In this document: positions 1 through 5,198 of the stretch, in pieces
Position numbering within the stretch: position 1 is the first letter of the stretch
How the letters are laid out: each line of letters starts with the position of its first letter
Assembly (NCBI GenBank): GCA_965368585.1
Contig: CBDUNM010000238.1
Location: forward strand, 1 to 5,198
From: JARRQB01 sp965368585
GTDB lineage: Bacteria > Pseudomonadota > Gammaproteobacteria > Chromatiales > Chromatiaceae
Reading direction: 5' to 3'
DNA length: 5,198 bases
Notes under the pieces: model-generated
Seen by the model: the letters and a program-made list of their open reading frames with translations, nothing else
Told to the model about the DNA's origin: nothing
The model's database searches: none
Program-made: the position numbers and the translations under genes

Positions 1-782
1 CGGCCATGACGGAACCGGGGATCAAACTCGGTGAAAGGATTCACCGCGCGATCGTCGCAACCCACGATGCGGTCGCTACCAATACCAATCTCGGGATCGT
101 ATTACTGTGCGCGCCGGTGCTGCAGGCGGTACTCGATACAGAACCGGTGGATTTGCGTGCCGCGGTGCGTCAGGTTTTACGTGAGACCACGCAAACGGAT
201 GCCGACAACGCGTTTCGCGCCATCCGCCTGGCTTCACCCGCGGGATTGGGCAAACGCGAGCGAGCCGATGTACGCGATCCCGCCGAGCTGAGTTTGCGCG
301 ACAGCATGGCGCTCGCTGCCGACAGCGATCTGATTGCCGCGCAATACGCCAACGGGTTCGAAGTGATCTTCGAAACGGCCGTGCCGCATCTGGAGCAGGC
401 ATGGCAGCGCTGGCACGGCACGCCGTGCGCGGTCACGGATCTCTACCTTTTCCTCCTGAGCCGGTTCGACGACAGCCACGTCGGGCGCAAGCACGGCGTT
501 GCCGTCGCGCGCGAACTGCGCGCGCTGGCGAGCGACAGGTACCAAACGTTTTTGCGGGCAGACAGTGAAGCAGTTGCCCTGGACGGACTGGACGGAGTGG
601 ATGCGGACCTCAAGTCAAGGGCTATCAATCCCGGCACGAGTGCTGATTTCTGCGTCGCCAGCCTGCTACTTCACCGGTTGTTAAGGCAACCGGCGTATTC
701 AACCGGGAAATCCCGGTCTCATCTGCGGACCCTGCGGCCCACCGGGGCCAAAGAAGTGCCGCACTTACAAAGCAGCCAGTAA
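1..782 (+). CDS. CitG-like (triphosphoribosyl-dephospho-CoA synthase family) protein, 5' partial
   Basis: This is the 3' part of a CitG/MdcB-related gene (PF01874 type). The frame is open to the left edge, and the N-terminal part usual in the family is absent, so the ATG at 6 is probably internal. Counting from that ATG, family hallmarks are the NTNLGI stretch (residues 26-31), DSHVGRKHG (156-164) and INPGTSAD (207-214). Classical CitG transfers ribose-triphosphate from ATP to dephospho-CoA to make the prosthetic-group precursor of citrate or malonate lyase. No lyase genes are visible here. The next gene, 17 bases downstream, is fae, which points to a role in H4MPT or methylofuran metabolism (inference; reaction unknown). 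About 30 residues after the conserved core (from about 229) look unlike the family and lie over several DNA hairpins leading into fae. A tandem 9-base duplication (579-596) encodes LDG-LDG in a variable loop. Family assignment is fairly sure; function is not. Confidence 0.85.
   Translation, partial: AMTEPGIKLGERIHRAIVATHDAVATNTNLGIVLLCAPVLQAVLDTEPVDLRAAVRQVLRETTQTDADNAFRAIRLASPAGLGKRERADVRDPAELSLRDSMALAADSDLIAAQYANGFEVIFETAVPHLEQAWQRWHGTPCAVTDLYLFLLSRFDDSHVGRKHGVAVARELRALASDRYQTFLRADSEAVALDGLDGVDADLKSRAINPGTSADFCVASLLLHRLLRQPAYSTGKSRSHLRTLRPTGAKEVPHLQSSQ
579..596 (+). repeat. Tandem 9-bp direct repeat inside the CitG-like gene
   Basis: CTGGACGGA occurs twice back to back and encodes Leu-Asp-Gly twice, just before the conserved INPGTSAD block. 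It looks like an in-frame three-codon duplication in a surface loop and is probably neutral. Confidence 0.6.
674..693. repeat. Inverted repeat, 7-bp arms (CCGGTTG / CAACCGG)
   Basis: CCGGTTG at 674-680 and CAACCGG at 687-693 are perfect reverse complements around a 6-base loop, TTAAGG. The repeat lies at the end of the conserved CitG-like core, about 105 bases upstream of the fae start. It could be an operator or an mRNA hairpin in a fae leader, or chance in GC-rich DNA. Confidence 0.45.
702..717. repeat. Inverted repeat ACCGGGAAATCCCGGT
   Basis: A perfect palindrome-like element with arms ACCGGGA and TCCCGGT around AA. It lies 8 bases after the previous inverted repeat and about 80 bases before fae. 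A shorter hairpin (GGCCC 736-740 / GGGCC 745-749) follows. Dimeric-operator or RNA-hairpin function is possible; no regulator can be named. Confidence 0.45.
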
Positions 783-786
783 CTCG

Positions 787-792
787 AAGGAG
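787..792 (+). promoter_or_regulatory. Strong ribosome binding site of fae
   Basis: AAGGAG lies 7 bases before the ATG at 800, a near-ideal Shine-Dalgarno sequence at ideal spacing. It fixes the fae start and fits the very high Fae levels known in methylotrophs. Confidence 0.9.
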
Positions 793-799
793 AAAACCA

Positions 800-1312
800 A
801 TGGCAGTGATTACAAAAACCCTGGTGGGCGAGTCTTTAGTCGGCGACGGCAACGAGGTAGCTCACATCGATCTGATCATGGGGCCGCGTGGCTCGGCGGC
901 CGAGACCGCGTTCTGCAACGGCTTGGTCAACAATAAAGACGGTTTTACCAGTCTACTTGCCGTGGTGGCGCCCAATCTTCCCTGTAAACCCAGCACCATG
1001 ATGTTCAACAAAGTGACCATCAAGGGAGCGAAACAGGCGGTACAGATGTTCGGCCCGGCGCAACGCGGGGTGGCGATGGCAGTCGCGGATTGCCTGGAAG
1101 ACGGCACCATCCCGGCGGCCGAAGCCGACGACGTCTTCATCTGCGTCGGCGTGTTCATCCACTGGGAAGCGGAAGACGACGCGAAGATTCAGGACTACAA
1201 CTACGAAGCGACCAAGCAGTCGATCAAGCGTGCGATTGCCGGCACGCCGACGCCGAACGAGGTGTTGGCGGGCAAGAGCAGCCAGGGTCATCCCTTCGCA
1301 GCGCACGATTAA
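800..1312 (+). CDS. fae: Formaldehyde-activating enzyme (Fae)
   Basis: Fae catalyses condensation of formaldehyde with tetrahydromethanopterin to methylene-H4MPT in the cytoplasm. This is the entry step of H4MPT-linked formaldehyde oxidation and detoxification in methylotrophs. The 170-residue product has the standard length of the stand-alone bacterial enzyme and no fused hexulose-phosphate synthase domain. Highly conserved family blocks run throughout: VGDGNEVAHIDLI (14-26), GPRGSAAETAFCNGLVNN (28-45), APNLPCKPSTMMFNKVTI (57-74), MFGPAQRGVAMAV (83-95), FIHWEA (119-124) and the HPFAA end (164-168). His22, in the NEVAHID block, matches the conserved histidine proposed as the catalytic acid. 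The start is set by an excellent ribosome binding site. A stem-loop follows the stop codon and may protect or partly terminate the transcript. Identification is essentially certain. Confidence 0.98.
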   Translation: MAVITKTLVGESLVGDGNEVAHIDLIMGPRGSAAETAFCNGLVNNKDGFTSLLAVVAPNLPCKPSTMMFNKVTIKGAKQAVQMFGPAQRGVAMAVADCLEDGTIPAAEADDVFICVGVFIHWEAEDDAKIQDYNYEATKQSIKRAIAGTPTPNEVLAGKSSQGHPFAAHD

Positions 1313-1323
1313 GTCGCGTAAAG

Positions 1324-1347
1324 GCGGAGTTCTCTCGGGAACTCCGC
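1324..1347 (+). terminator. Perfect 9-bp stem-loop after fae (possible attenuator or mRNA stabiliser)
   Basis: GCGGAGTTC (1324-1332) pairs perfectly with GAACTCCGC (1339-1347) around the 6-base loop TCTCGG. It begins 11 bases after the fae stop and ends 27 bases before the next start. No run of T follows, so it is not a canonical intrinsic terminator. A 3' stabilising hairpin or partial terminator separating abundant fae mRNA from the next gene is more likely (inference). Confidence 0.65.
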
Positions 1348-1363
1348 TCCGCTCAATTCTCCT

Positions 1364-1368
1364 GAGGT
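1364..1368 (+). promoter_or_regulatory. Ribosome binding site deciding the GTG start at 1375
   Basis: GAGGT lies 6 bases before GTG 1375 and supports this non-ATG start. The codons that follow give the CxxC finger motif at the very N-terminus. Confidence 0.7.
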
Positions 1369-1374
1369 AACGTT

Positions 1375-2610
1375 GTGAAATGTCTCGAATGCGGCGCCGA
1401 GCTGTCAAAGATCGATAACGAGCATCTCCTGCGGTGCAGCGGTCTGACCGTACAGGAGTACGCGATTCGTCGGCGCCTGCCTCTGGATCTGATCCTGCAA
1501 GCGGACCAGGTCAACCGCTCCGACGCGTTGGAGAGCTATCCTGAGCGACGTCTTCCTCCGAGCGAACCCGCGCGTGCCGCGTTGTTGGGGCTGCGTTGGG
1601 CCGGGTTGATTGCGGACGACGGCACGTTCTGTGAGGTGGCCGGCGAAGTGCGCCGGCTTGACCTGCTGTTATGGGACCTCGCGCGTCTGAGCGAATACGG
1701 GTTCCGCTTCAGACAGGAGTACGAATACAGTGCCGAGACCCATCGCGTGGTTGCGAAAAACTGTCTGCGCACCCGCTCGGCGAATCTGAAATCGTCGTCG
1801 ATTTGGGCGACACCCGAACCCCCGCCGGTATTCATCGAGGCGCTGGCTGTCTACGTCGCACATGTCGCGGAGTTGCAGGGCGGTTACCTTTTTATGCAAT
1901 TTCCGCGCGCCGAGCATGCGGCTGAGGTCGAAAGTAATCTGCAACGCGAGCATGGTATCGGAACGACGACGCTGGATGCGGCGGACCATGCCGGGGGTGC
2001 CTTGTTGCGCACCCGGACCCTGGCGGATGCCGCACGTCTCATGCTGTTGCTCGCCGAACGGCTGCAGAACATGCCGGGAGGTTGGGAACGATTTCATGCC
2101 GACACTCCGGTCGCGACCATCACCAAGGAATTGGTGTTCGATGCCGCCCATTTCATCACCGATCATCCCGCCAAGTGTTCCAACCTGCACGGTGGGCGCT
2201 ATGTGTTGCAGGTTCAGGTCAGCGGCCGCATCGACCCGGTCACCGGCTGCGTGGTGGACTACGGCTATCTCAAGCGCGTGGTGAATCGACAGGTCGTCGA
2301 TCGATTCGACCACCACCACCTCAACTACGCTGCCGACGAGCTTGCCTGGCGTTCGAGTACCGAGATGATCTGCGCCCATGTTTGGGAAGCGTTGATCGAT
2401 TACCTGCCGGGCCTGAGCGGGCTGCGTTTGTATGAAACGACGCAATCCTGGTGTGACTATCGGGGACCCACGCTGGCGGACTTCCAGGCCGAGGGGTCAG
2501 ACCAGGTTTTACACCCCTTCGGCCGGCTCCCGGATGGCGCGGCCCGGCGCCGGCAACTGGCGGTTGGGACGCCTGCGCTGCGGGCGGTCGCGAGCCGGGA
2601 TGTCAGCTGA
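1375..2610 (+). CDS. Multidomain 6-pyruvoyltetrahydropterin synthase/QueD-like protein
   Basis: This 411-residue protein is about three times the usual length of a PTPS/QueD enzyme. Residues 1-40 form a finger-like segment (C3, C6, H17, C21, then GLTVQEYA), resembling N-terminal fingers of some phage and homing endonucleases. Residues 71-85 read LGLRWAGLIADDGTF, similar to a LAGLIDADG helix; the match is suggestive only. Residues 248-364 are a recognisable PTPS domain: FDAAH (255-259), CxxxHGG (268-274), VVDYGYLK (293-300), FDHHHLN (311-317) and YETTQSWCDYRG (353-364). PTPS enzymes rearrange dihydroneopterin triphosphate; the context suggests a step in the H4MPT pterin moiety (inference). Cys268 is at the catalytic-cysteine position, but the second His of HGH, normally a zinc ligand, is Gly274. 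A 47-residue tail of no recognised type follows. The C-terminal domain is confident; the N-terminal domain calls are tentative. Confidence 0.85.
   Translation: MKCLECGAELSKIDNEHLLRCSGLTVQEYAIRRRLPLDLILQADQVNRSDALESYPERRLPPSEPARAALLGLRWAGLIADDGTFCEVAGEVRRLDLLLWDLARLSEYGFRFRQEYEYSAETHRVVAKNCLRTRSANLKSSSIWATPEPPPVFIEALAVYVAHVAELQGGYLFMQFPRAEHAAEVESNLQREHGIGTTTLDAADHAGGALLRTRTLADAARLMLLLAERLQNMPGGWERFHADTPVATITKELVFDAAHFITDHPAKCSNLHGGRYVLQVQVSGRIDPVTGCVVDYGYLKRVVNRQVVDRFDHHHLNYAADELAWRSSTEMICAHVWEALIDYLPGLSGLRLYETTQSWCDYRGPTLADFQAEGSDQVLHPFGRLPDGAARRRQLAVGTPALRAVASRDVS
2603..2610. other. Palindromic octamer TCAGCTGA holding both convergent stop codons
   Basis: TCAGCTGA is its own reverse complement. 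Its last three bases are the TGA stop of the pterin-synthase-like gene. Read on the other strand, the same octamer supplies the TGA stop (2605-2603) of the HisA-like gene. The two coding regions therefore overlap by exactly these 8 bases, with no space for a separate terminator. Confidence 0.9.
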
Positions 2611-3286
2611 ATTTGAGTATATCGGCGATACTGAGATGACCCTCGTGCAGCGCACTGGCGAACAATACGCCACTGGCTCCAGCCGCCTCAAGCCGCTCCA
2701 GGTCAGCGCGGTTGCGCACGCCGCCGGCGGCGAAAAACCGCTGCTGGGGAAATCCGTTGACATAGGTGCCGAGCTGCGCAAAGTCAGGCCCGCGATCGCC
2801 ACCGACGCGTCGCAGATTCATCAGTATGACGTCGGCGGGCCAGTATGCGGGTTGCGCATCGAGGCCGGACGGGTCACGCAAGCCGTCGGCGGCGCGATCG
2901 ATAGAGAGGACGAAACGTTCACACTCGATGCGCGACCGGTCGTGCCACGTTTCGGTCCCAATGACCGGTACGACCGGGAAACTTGCGGCGAAGGTGCGCA
3001 AGCTTGCATTGTCGCGAAGGCCGGCGTCGAGCCAAACGGTCAGGCGAGGAAAGGCAGTCAAGATCGATCTCACCAGAGCGGAGTTGTCGCCGCGATCGAG
3101 AATGGCGTTGAGATCGGCAAGGTAGAGCATGCGCAGTTGCAGGGTTTCGGTCAGGCGTCGTACCAACGGCAAGACCTCTCCCTGGTTGCACAGTGGACTT
3201 TGCAGGCATTGGTAGCGTTCGCGCTCGCCGAGCCGGGCGCGGACAGCGGCACCGTCGAGCAAGTCAATGACAGGGATTAATCTCAA
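2603..3286 (-). CDS. HisA/HisF-related TIM-barrel protein
   Basis: From the TTG at 3286 the gene encodes 227 residues beginning MRLIPVIDLLDG, which aligns with the N-terminus of HisA. The frame is open further upstream (ATG at 3430), but that part lies antisense to the neighbouring ATP-grasp gene and has no HisA character. The TTG start is preferred although no clear ribosome binding site precedes it. HisA isomerises ProFAR in histidine synthesis. Both catalytic aspartates appear kept (D8 in VIDL, D130 in LSID), as does the second phosphate loop FFAAGGVRN (184-192). The first loop, normally GGGIR, reads DAGLR (87-91). The protein therefore probably acts on a different, perhaps singly phosphorylated, substrate. 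HisA/HisF-related paralogues are known in methanogens and methylotrophs. Its position among H4MPT and methylofuran genes suggests a cofactor-synthesis role rather than histidine synthesis (inference). Family sure, function unknown. Confidence 0.85.
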   Translation of the reverse strand: MRLIPVIDLLDGAAVRARLGERERYQCLQSPLCNQGEVLPLVRRLTETLQLRMLYLADLNAILDRGDNSALVRSILTAFPRLTVWLDAGLRDNASLRTFAASFPVVPVIGTETWHDRSRIECERFVLSIDRAADGLRDPSGLDAQPAYWPADVILMNLRRVGGDRGPDFAQLGTYVNGFPQQRFFAAGGVRNRADLERLEAAGASGVLFASALHEGHLSIADILKFS

Positions 3287-3295
3287 GGCGATGAC

Positions 3296-4291
3296 GTGCG
3301 GGTCTTTGTATTCGAATACATAACCGGTGGCGGTTGCGTGGGCTCCGACATGGTAGCCGGCTTGGCCGCCGAAGGCGACATGATGCTGTGCGCGGTGGTG
3401 CGGGACCTGCTGGAGCTGGCGGATGTGCAAGTCCTGATTGCTCGCGATGCACGGCTGGACGCGGTCGATTTGCCGGTCGACATCTGTTGGGTATATGACG
3501 ACTGGCCATCGGTGTGGCGCAACTGTATCGCGGTTGCCGATGCCGTTTTGCCGATCGCGCCGGAAACAGGCGGTGTTCTGGAAAAGTTGTGTCGTCTGAT
3601 CTGTGAATCCGACCGGCGTTTACTGAACAGCCGCCCGGAAGCCGTTGCCATTACCGCGAGCAAGCTGTCCACGATCGAGCATCTGGGCGGCGCGGGACTT
3701 CCGGTGGTGCCGTGTTGGCGCGCCGATCGGATCCCGCAGCTGACCGACCGGCCCTGGGTCGTCAAACCCGACCGCGGCGCCGGCTGTATCGATGCCCATC
3801 TGTTGAACAGCCCCGCTGATCTGGAATCGTTTCTTGGCCAACAGACGGCGCTGGCGGATTGGGTGGTGCAGCCTTATCTGTTGGGCGTCGCGGCAAGCCT
3901 ATCGCTGCTGATGGAGCAGGATCGGGTCTGTCTGCTGGCCTGTAATTTGCAACGTATCGTTCAGATGGATGACCGGTTTTCATTTCTGGGGTGCCTGGTG
4001 AACGGGATTGAAAGTGATCTCGAGCCCTTGCTGGCGCTGGGGCAGGGTGTCGGTGCCGCGATTCCCGGTCTCTGGGGGTATGTGGGCGTCGATCTCGTGA
4101 TGACGGCGGACGGCCCCGTGATTCTGGAGGTCAACCCGCGCCTGACCACGTCCTATGCCGGGCTGTCCCGGTCGGTCGGCGTTAACGTCGCGCGGCTCTT
4201 ATTGCAACTCGATAACCGCGATTGCCATCTGCCGGCGACCCTGATGACGAGCGGTTGTCTGCGTATCGAGGTGGAGCCTGTCCATGTGTGA
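3296..4291 (+). CDS. mfnD: ATP-grasp ligase, tyramine-glutamate ligase (MfnD)-like
   Basis: This 331-residue protein begins with GTG at 3296. An in-frame stop at 3278-3280 leaves no earlier start. The N-terminus MRVFVFEYITGGG (1-13) is typical of MfnD-like ATP-grasp proteins. The ATP-grasp core shows a lysine-containing strand WVVKPDRGAG (154-163) for the nucleotide phosphates. Further on is the metal-binding segment GYVGVDLV...VILEVNPRLTTSYAGL (261-290), with D266, E278 and N280 as likely Mg2+ ligands. MfnD joins glutamate to tyramine through a gamma-glutamyl bond, an early step of methanofuran synthesis; bacteria make the related methylofuran. The downstream mfnF-type gene overlaps by 8 bases, so the two are almost certainly translationally coupled. 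The start lies only 9 bases from the divergent HisA-like start, with a weak AAGG at 3285-3288. ATP-grasp membership is certain; substrate is inferred from family resemblance and neighbour. Confidence 0.83.
   Translation: MRVFVFEYITGGGCVGSDMVAGLAAEGDMMLCAVVRDLLELADVQVLIARDARLDAVDLPVDICWVYDDWPSVWRNCIAVADAVLPIAPETGGVLEKLCRLICESDRRLLNSRPEAVAITASKLSTIEHLGGAGLPVVPCWRADRIPQLTDRPWVVKPDRGAGCIDAHLLNSPADLESFLGQQTALADWVVQPYLLGVAASLSLLMEQDRVCLLACNLQRIVQMDDRFSFLGCLVNGIESDLEPLLALGQGVGAAIPGLWGYVGVDLVMTADGPVILEVNPRLTTSYAGLSRSVGVNVARLLLQLDNRDCHLPATLMTSGCLRIEVEPVHV
4273..4276 (+). promoter_or_regulatory. Ribosome binding site of the mfnF-type gene
   Basis: GGAG, within GAGGTGGAG, lies 7 bases before ATG 4284 and inside the end of the ATP-grasp gene. 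It supports a start that overlaps the upstream stop (ATGTGTGA). Confidence 0.75.
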
Positions 4292-5198
4292 AATCGATAC
4301 CGTGGGCTGGGATATCGGCGGCGCCCACCTGAAGGTCGCCTGCGTGGATGCGGCAGGAAGACTGCAGCGGGTGGATGAGTTTGCCACGCCGCTGTGGCGG
4401 GGCCTGGAGTATCTCGATGACGCGGTTGAGCGCATCGGCCGGGTGATACCGCTGCGCGACTGCCGCCACCGCCTTACCATGACCGGCGAACTGGTCGACT
4501 TGTTCGCCGGACGCGCTGCGGGCGTGGAAGCGTTGACGCAGCGTTTCAGCGCGCTTCTTGGGGGTGAAAATCTCAAGGTCTATGCGGGACATCTGGGGTT
4601 TATCGATGCGCGGCGGGTGCATGATCATCACGAACTGGTGGCCTCCGCCAATTGGTATGCGACCGCGTCGGTGCTGGCGACGCGACTGGCGCAAGGGCTG
4701 CTGGTGGATGTGGGCAGCACCACCAGCGATGTGCTCGTATTGAAGGAAGGGCGCGTGGTTTACCAAGGCTACAGCGATCGAGAGCGGCTCGTATCGGAGG
4801 AGTTGGTTTACGCCGGGGTGGTGCGGACGTCCCTGATGGCGATCTGCCAGTGCGCGCCGTTTCGCGGGGAATGGGTTTCCGTGGCGAATGAGCATTTCGC
4901 GACCACCGCAGATGTCTACCGCATACTCGGGCAGCTGCCCGACCACGCGGACCTCCACGACAGCGCCGACGGCCGGGGCAAGTCACTGCCCGAAAGCAGG
5001 GCGCGTCTGGCGAGAATGATCGGCGCTGACAGTAGCGACGGCACGGCCGGAGACTGGCGATCGCTGGCGCGGTATTTTGCCGACCGTCAACTCGATCGGC
5101 TGGCATTGGCTTGCCTGCGGCGCAGATCCGCCGGAATCGCGGACGACTCCCCGCTGATCGGCGCCGGCGTCGGCCGGTTCATGGTCGGGCGACTGGCT
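4284..5198 (+). CDS. mfnF: H4MPT-linked C1-transfer pathway protein, MfnF type, 3' partial
   Basis: The frame is open from ATG 4284 to the window end (305 codons), so the gene is cut at its 3' side. The family is usually somewhat longer, so only a few tens of residues are likely missing. It belongs to the hydantoinase/oxoprolinase-like ASKHA group long annotated as an H4MPT-linked C1-transfer protein. Recognisable blocks are GWDIGGAHLK (8-17), MTGELVDLF (66-74), VASANWYA (119-126), the nucleotide-binding-like LLVDVGSTTSDV (139-150), ELVYAGVVRT (173-182), NEHFATTADVYRILG (202-216) and RLARMIGAD (241-249). In Methanocaldococcus jannaschii, MfnF couples the furanmethylamine diphosphate to gamma-glutamyl-tyramine, forming the methanofuran core. 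Here it directly follows, with 8-base overlap, the ligase that would make gamma-glutamyl-tyramine, so consecutive pathway steps are co-translated. The family call is very secure; the exact bacterial substrate is inferred. Confidence 0.93.
   Translation, partial: MCEIDTVGWDIGGAHLKVACVDAAGRLQRVDEFATPLWRGLEYLDDAVERIGRVIPLRDCRHRLTMTGELVDLFAGRAAGVEALTQRFSALLGGENLKVYAGHLGFIDARRVHDHHELVASANWYATASVLATRLAQGLLVDVGSTTSDVLVLKEGRVVYQGYSDRERLVSEELVYAGVVRTSLMAICQCAPFRGEWVSVANEHFATTADVYRILGQLPDHADLHDSADGRGKSLPESRARLARMIGADSSDGTAGDWRSLARYFADRQLDRLALACLRRRSAGIADDSPLIGAGVGRFMVGRLA

Noticed and set aside
678..701. TTGTTA...TATTCA as a sigma70-like promoter for fae
   Set aside because: The spacing is only 12 bases, well short of 17, and both boxes are poor matches.
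1669..2445. Long open frame on the minus strand opposite the pterin-synthase-like gene
   Set aside because: The + strand encodes conserved PTPS motifs here; the minus-strand translation shows no domain or start signal.
2432..3280. Long open frame on the + strand across the HisA-like gene
   Set aside because: Its translation has no recognisable family features, while the opposite strand gives a clear HisA-type barrel with catalytic residues. It is a GC-rich antisense shadow.
3287..3430. N-terminal extension of the HisA-like gene to an ATG at 3430
   Set aside because: The extra 48 residues are antisense to the conserved N-terminus of the ATP-grasp gene, and HisA proteins begin at the RLIPVIDL strand.
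4182..4958. Minus-strand open frame of 258 codons opposite the mfnF-type gene
   Set aside because: The + strand carries a continuous, highly conserved MfnF-type protein through this region; the minus-strand product has no recognisable motif.
1..5198. CRISPR arrays, tRNA or rRNA genes, insertion sequences and attachment sites
   Set aside because: No regularly spaced repeats, tRNA-like cloverleaf, rRNA signature, transposase or terminal inverted repeats were seen; nearly all bases are coding.

Overview
The window is a dense, GC-rich stretch with strong bacterial coding signal and almost no intergenic space. It carries genes for handling one-carbon units on tetrahydromethanopterin (H4MPT) and methylofuran. 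The anchor is an unmistakable formaldehyde-activating enzyme (fae), accompanied by a tyramine-glutamate ligase-like ATP-grasp gene (mfnD-like) and an mfnF-type gene. This set is typical of aerobic methylotrophs and methanotrophs that oxidise formaldehyde through H4MPT. The base composition, good Shine-Dalgarno sites and gene content suggest a proteobacterial methylotroph, perhaps a high-GC gammaproteobacterial methanotroph. The exact taxon cannot be fixed from the sequence alone.

Layout. Positions 1-782 (+) hold the 3' part of a CitG-like (triphosphoribosyl-dephospho-CoA synthase family) gene. fae follows at 800-1312 (+) behind a very strong ribosome binding site. A 62-base spacer with a perfect 9-bp stem-loop leads to 1375-2610 (+), a 411-residue protein. 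Its C-terminal half is a 6-pyruvoyltetrahydropterin synthase / QueD-like domain. Its N-terminal half has a small CxxC...HxxxC finger and a LAGLIDADG-like helix. A HisA/HisF-related barrel protein lies on the opposite strand (2603-3286) and converges on it so tightly that both stop codons sit in one palindromic octamer. Nine bases from the HisA-like start, transcribed away from it, begins the mfnD-like ATP-grasp gene (3296-4291, +). That gene overlaps by 8 bases the mfnF-type gene (4284 to the window end, +), which runs off the window.

How the genes fit together. Fae condenses formaldehyde with H4MPT, the entry step of the pathway. Methylofuran is the later formyl carrier in the formyltransferase/hydrolase complex. 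The mfnD-like ligase and MfnF belong to its synthesis: gamma-glutamyl-tyramine formation, then coupling to the furan. The pterin-synthase-like protein plausibly serves the pterin part of H4MPT. The CitG-like and HisA-like proteins are enzyme-family members recruited next to these genes; their actual reactions cannot be read from the sequence.

The most unusual items are the three-part pterin-synthase-like protein, whose zinc motif reads CxxxHGG instead of CxxxHGH, and the HisA-like protein, which keeps the catalytic aspartates but has an altered first phosphate loop. Also notable are the nearly zero-length divergent and convergent junctions around the HisA-like gene.
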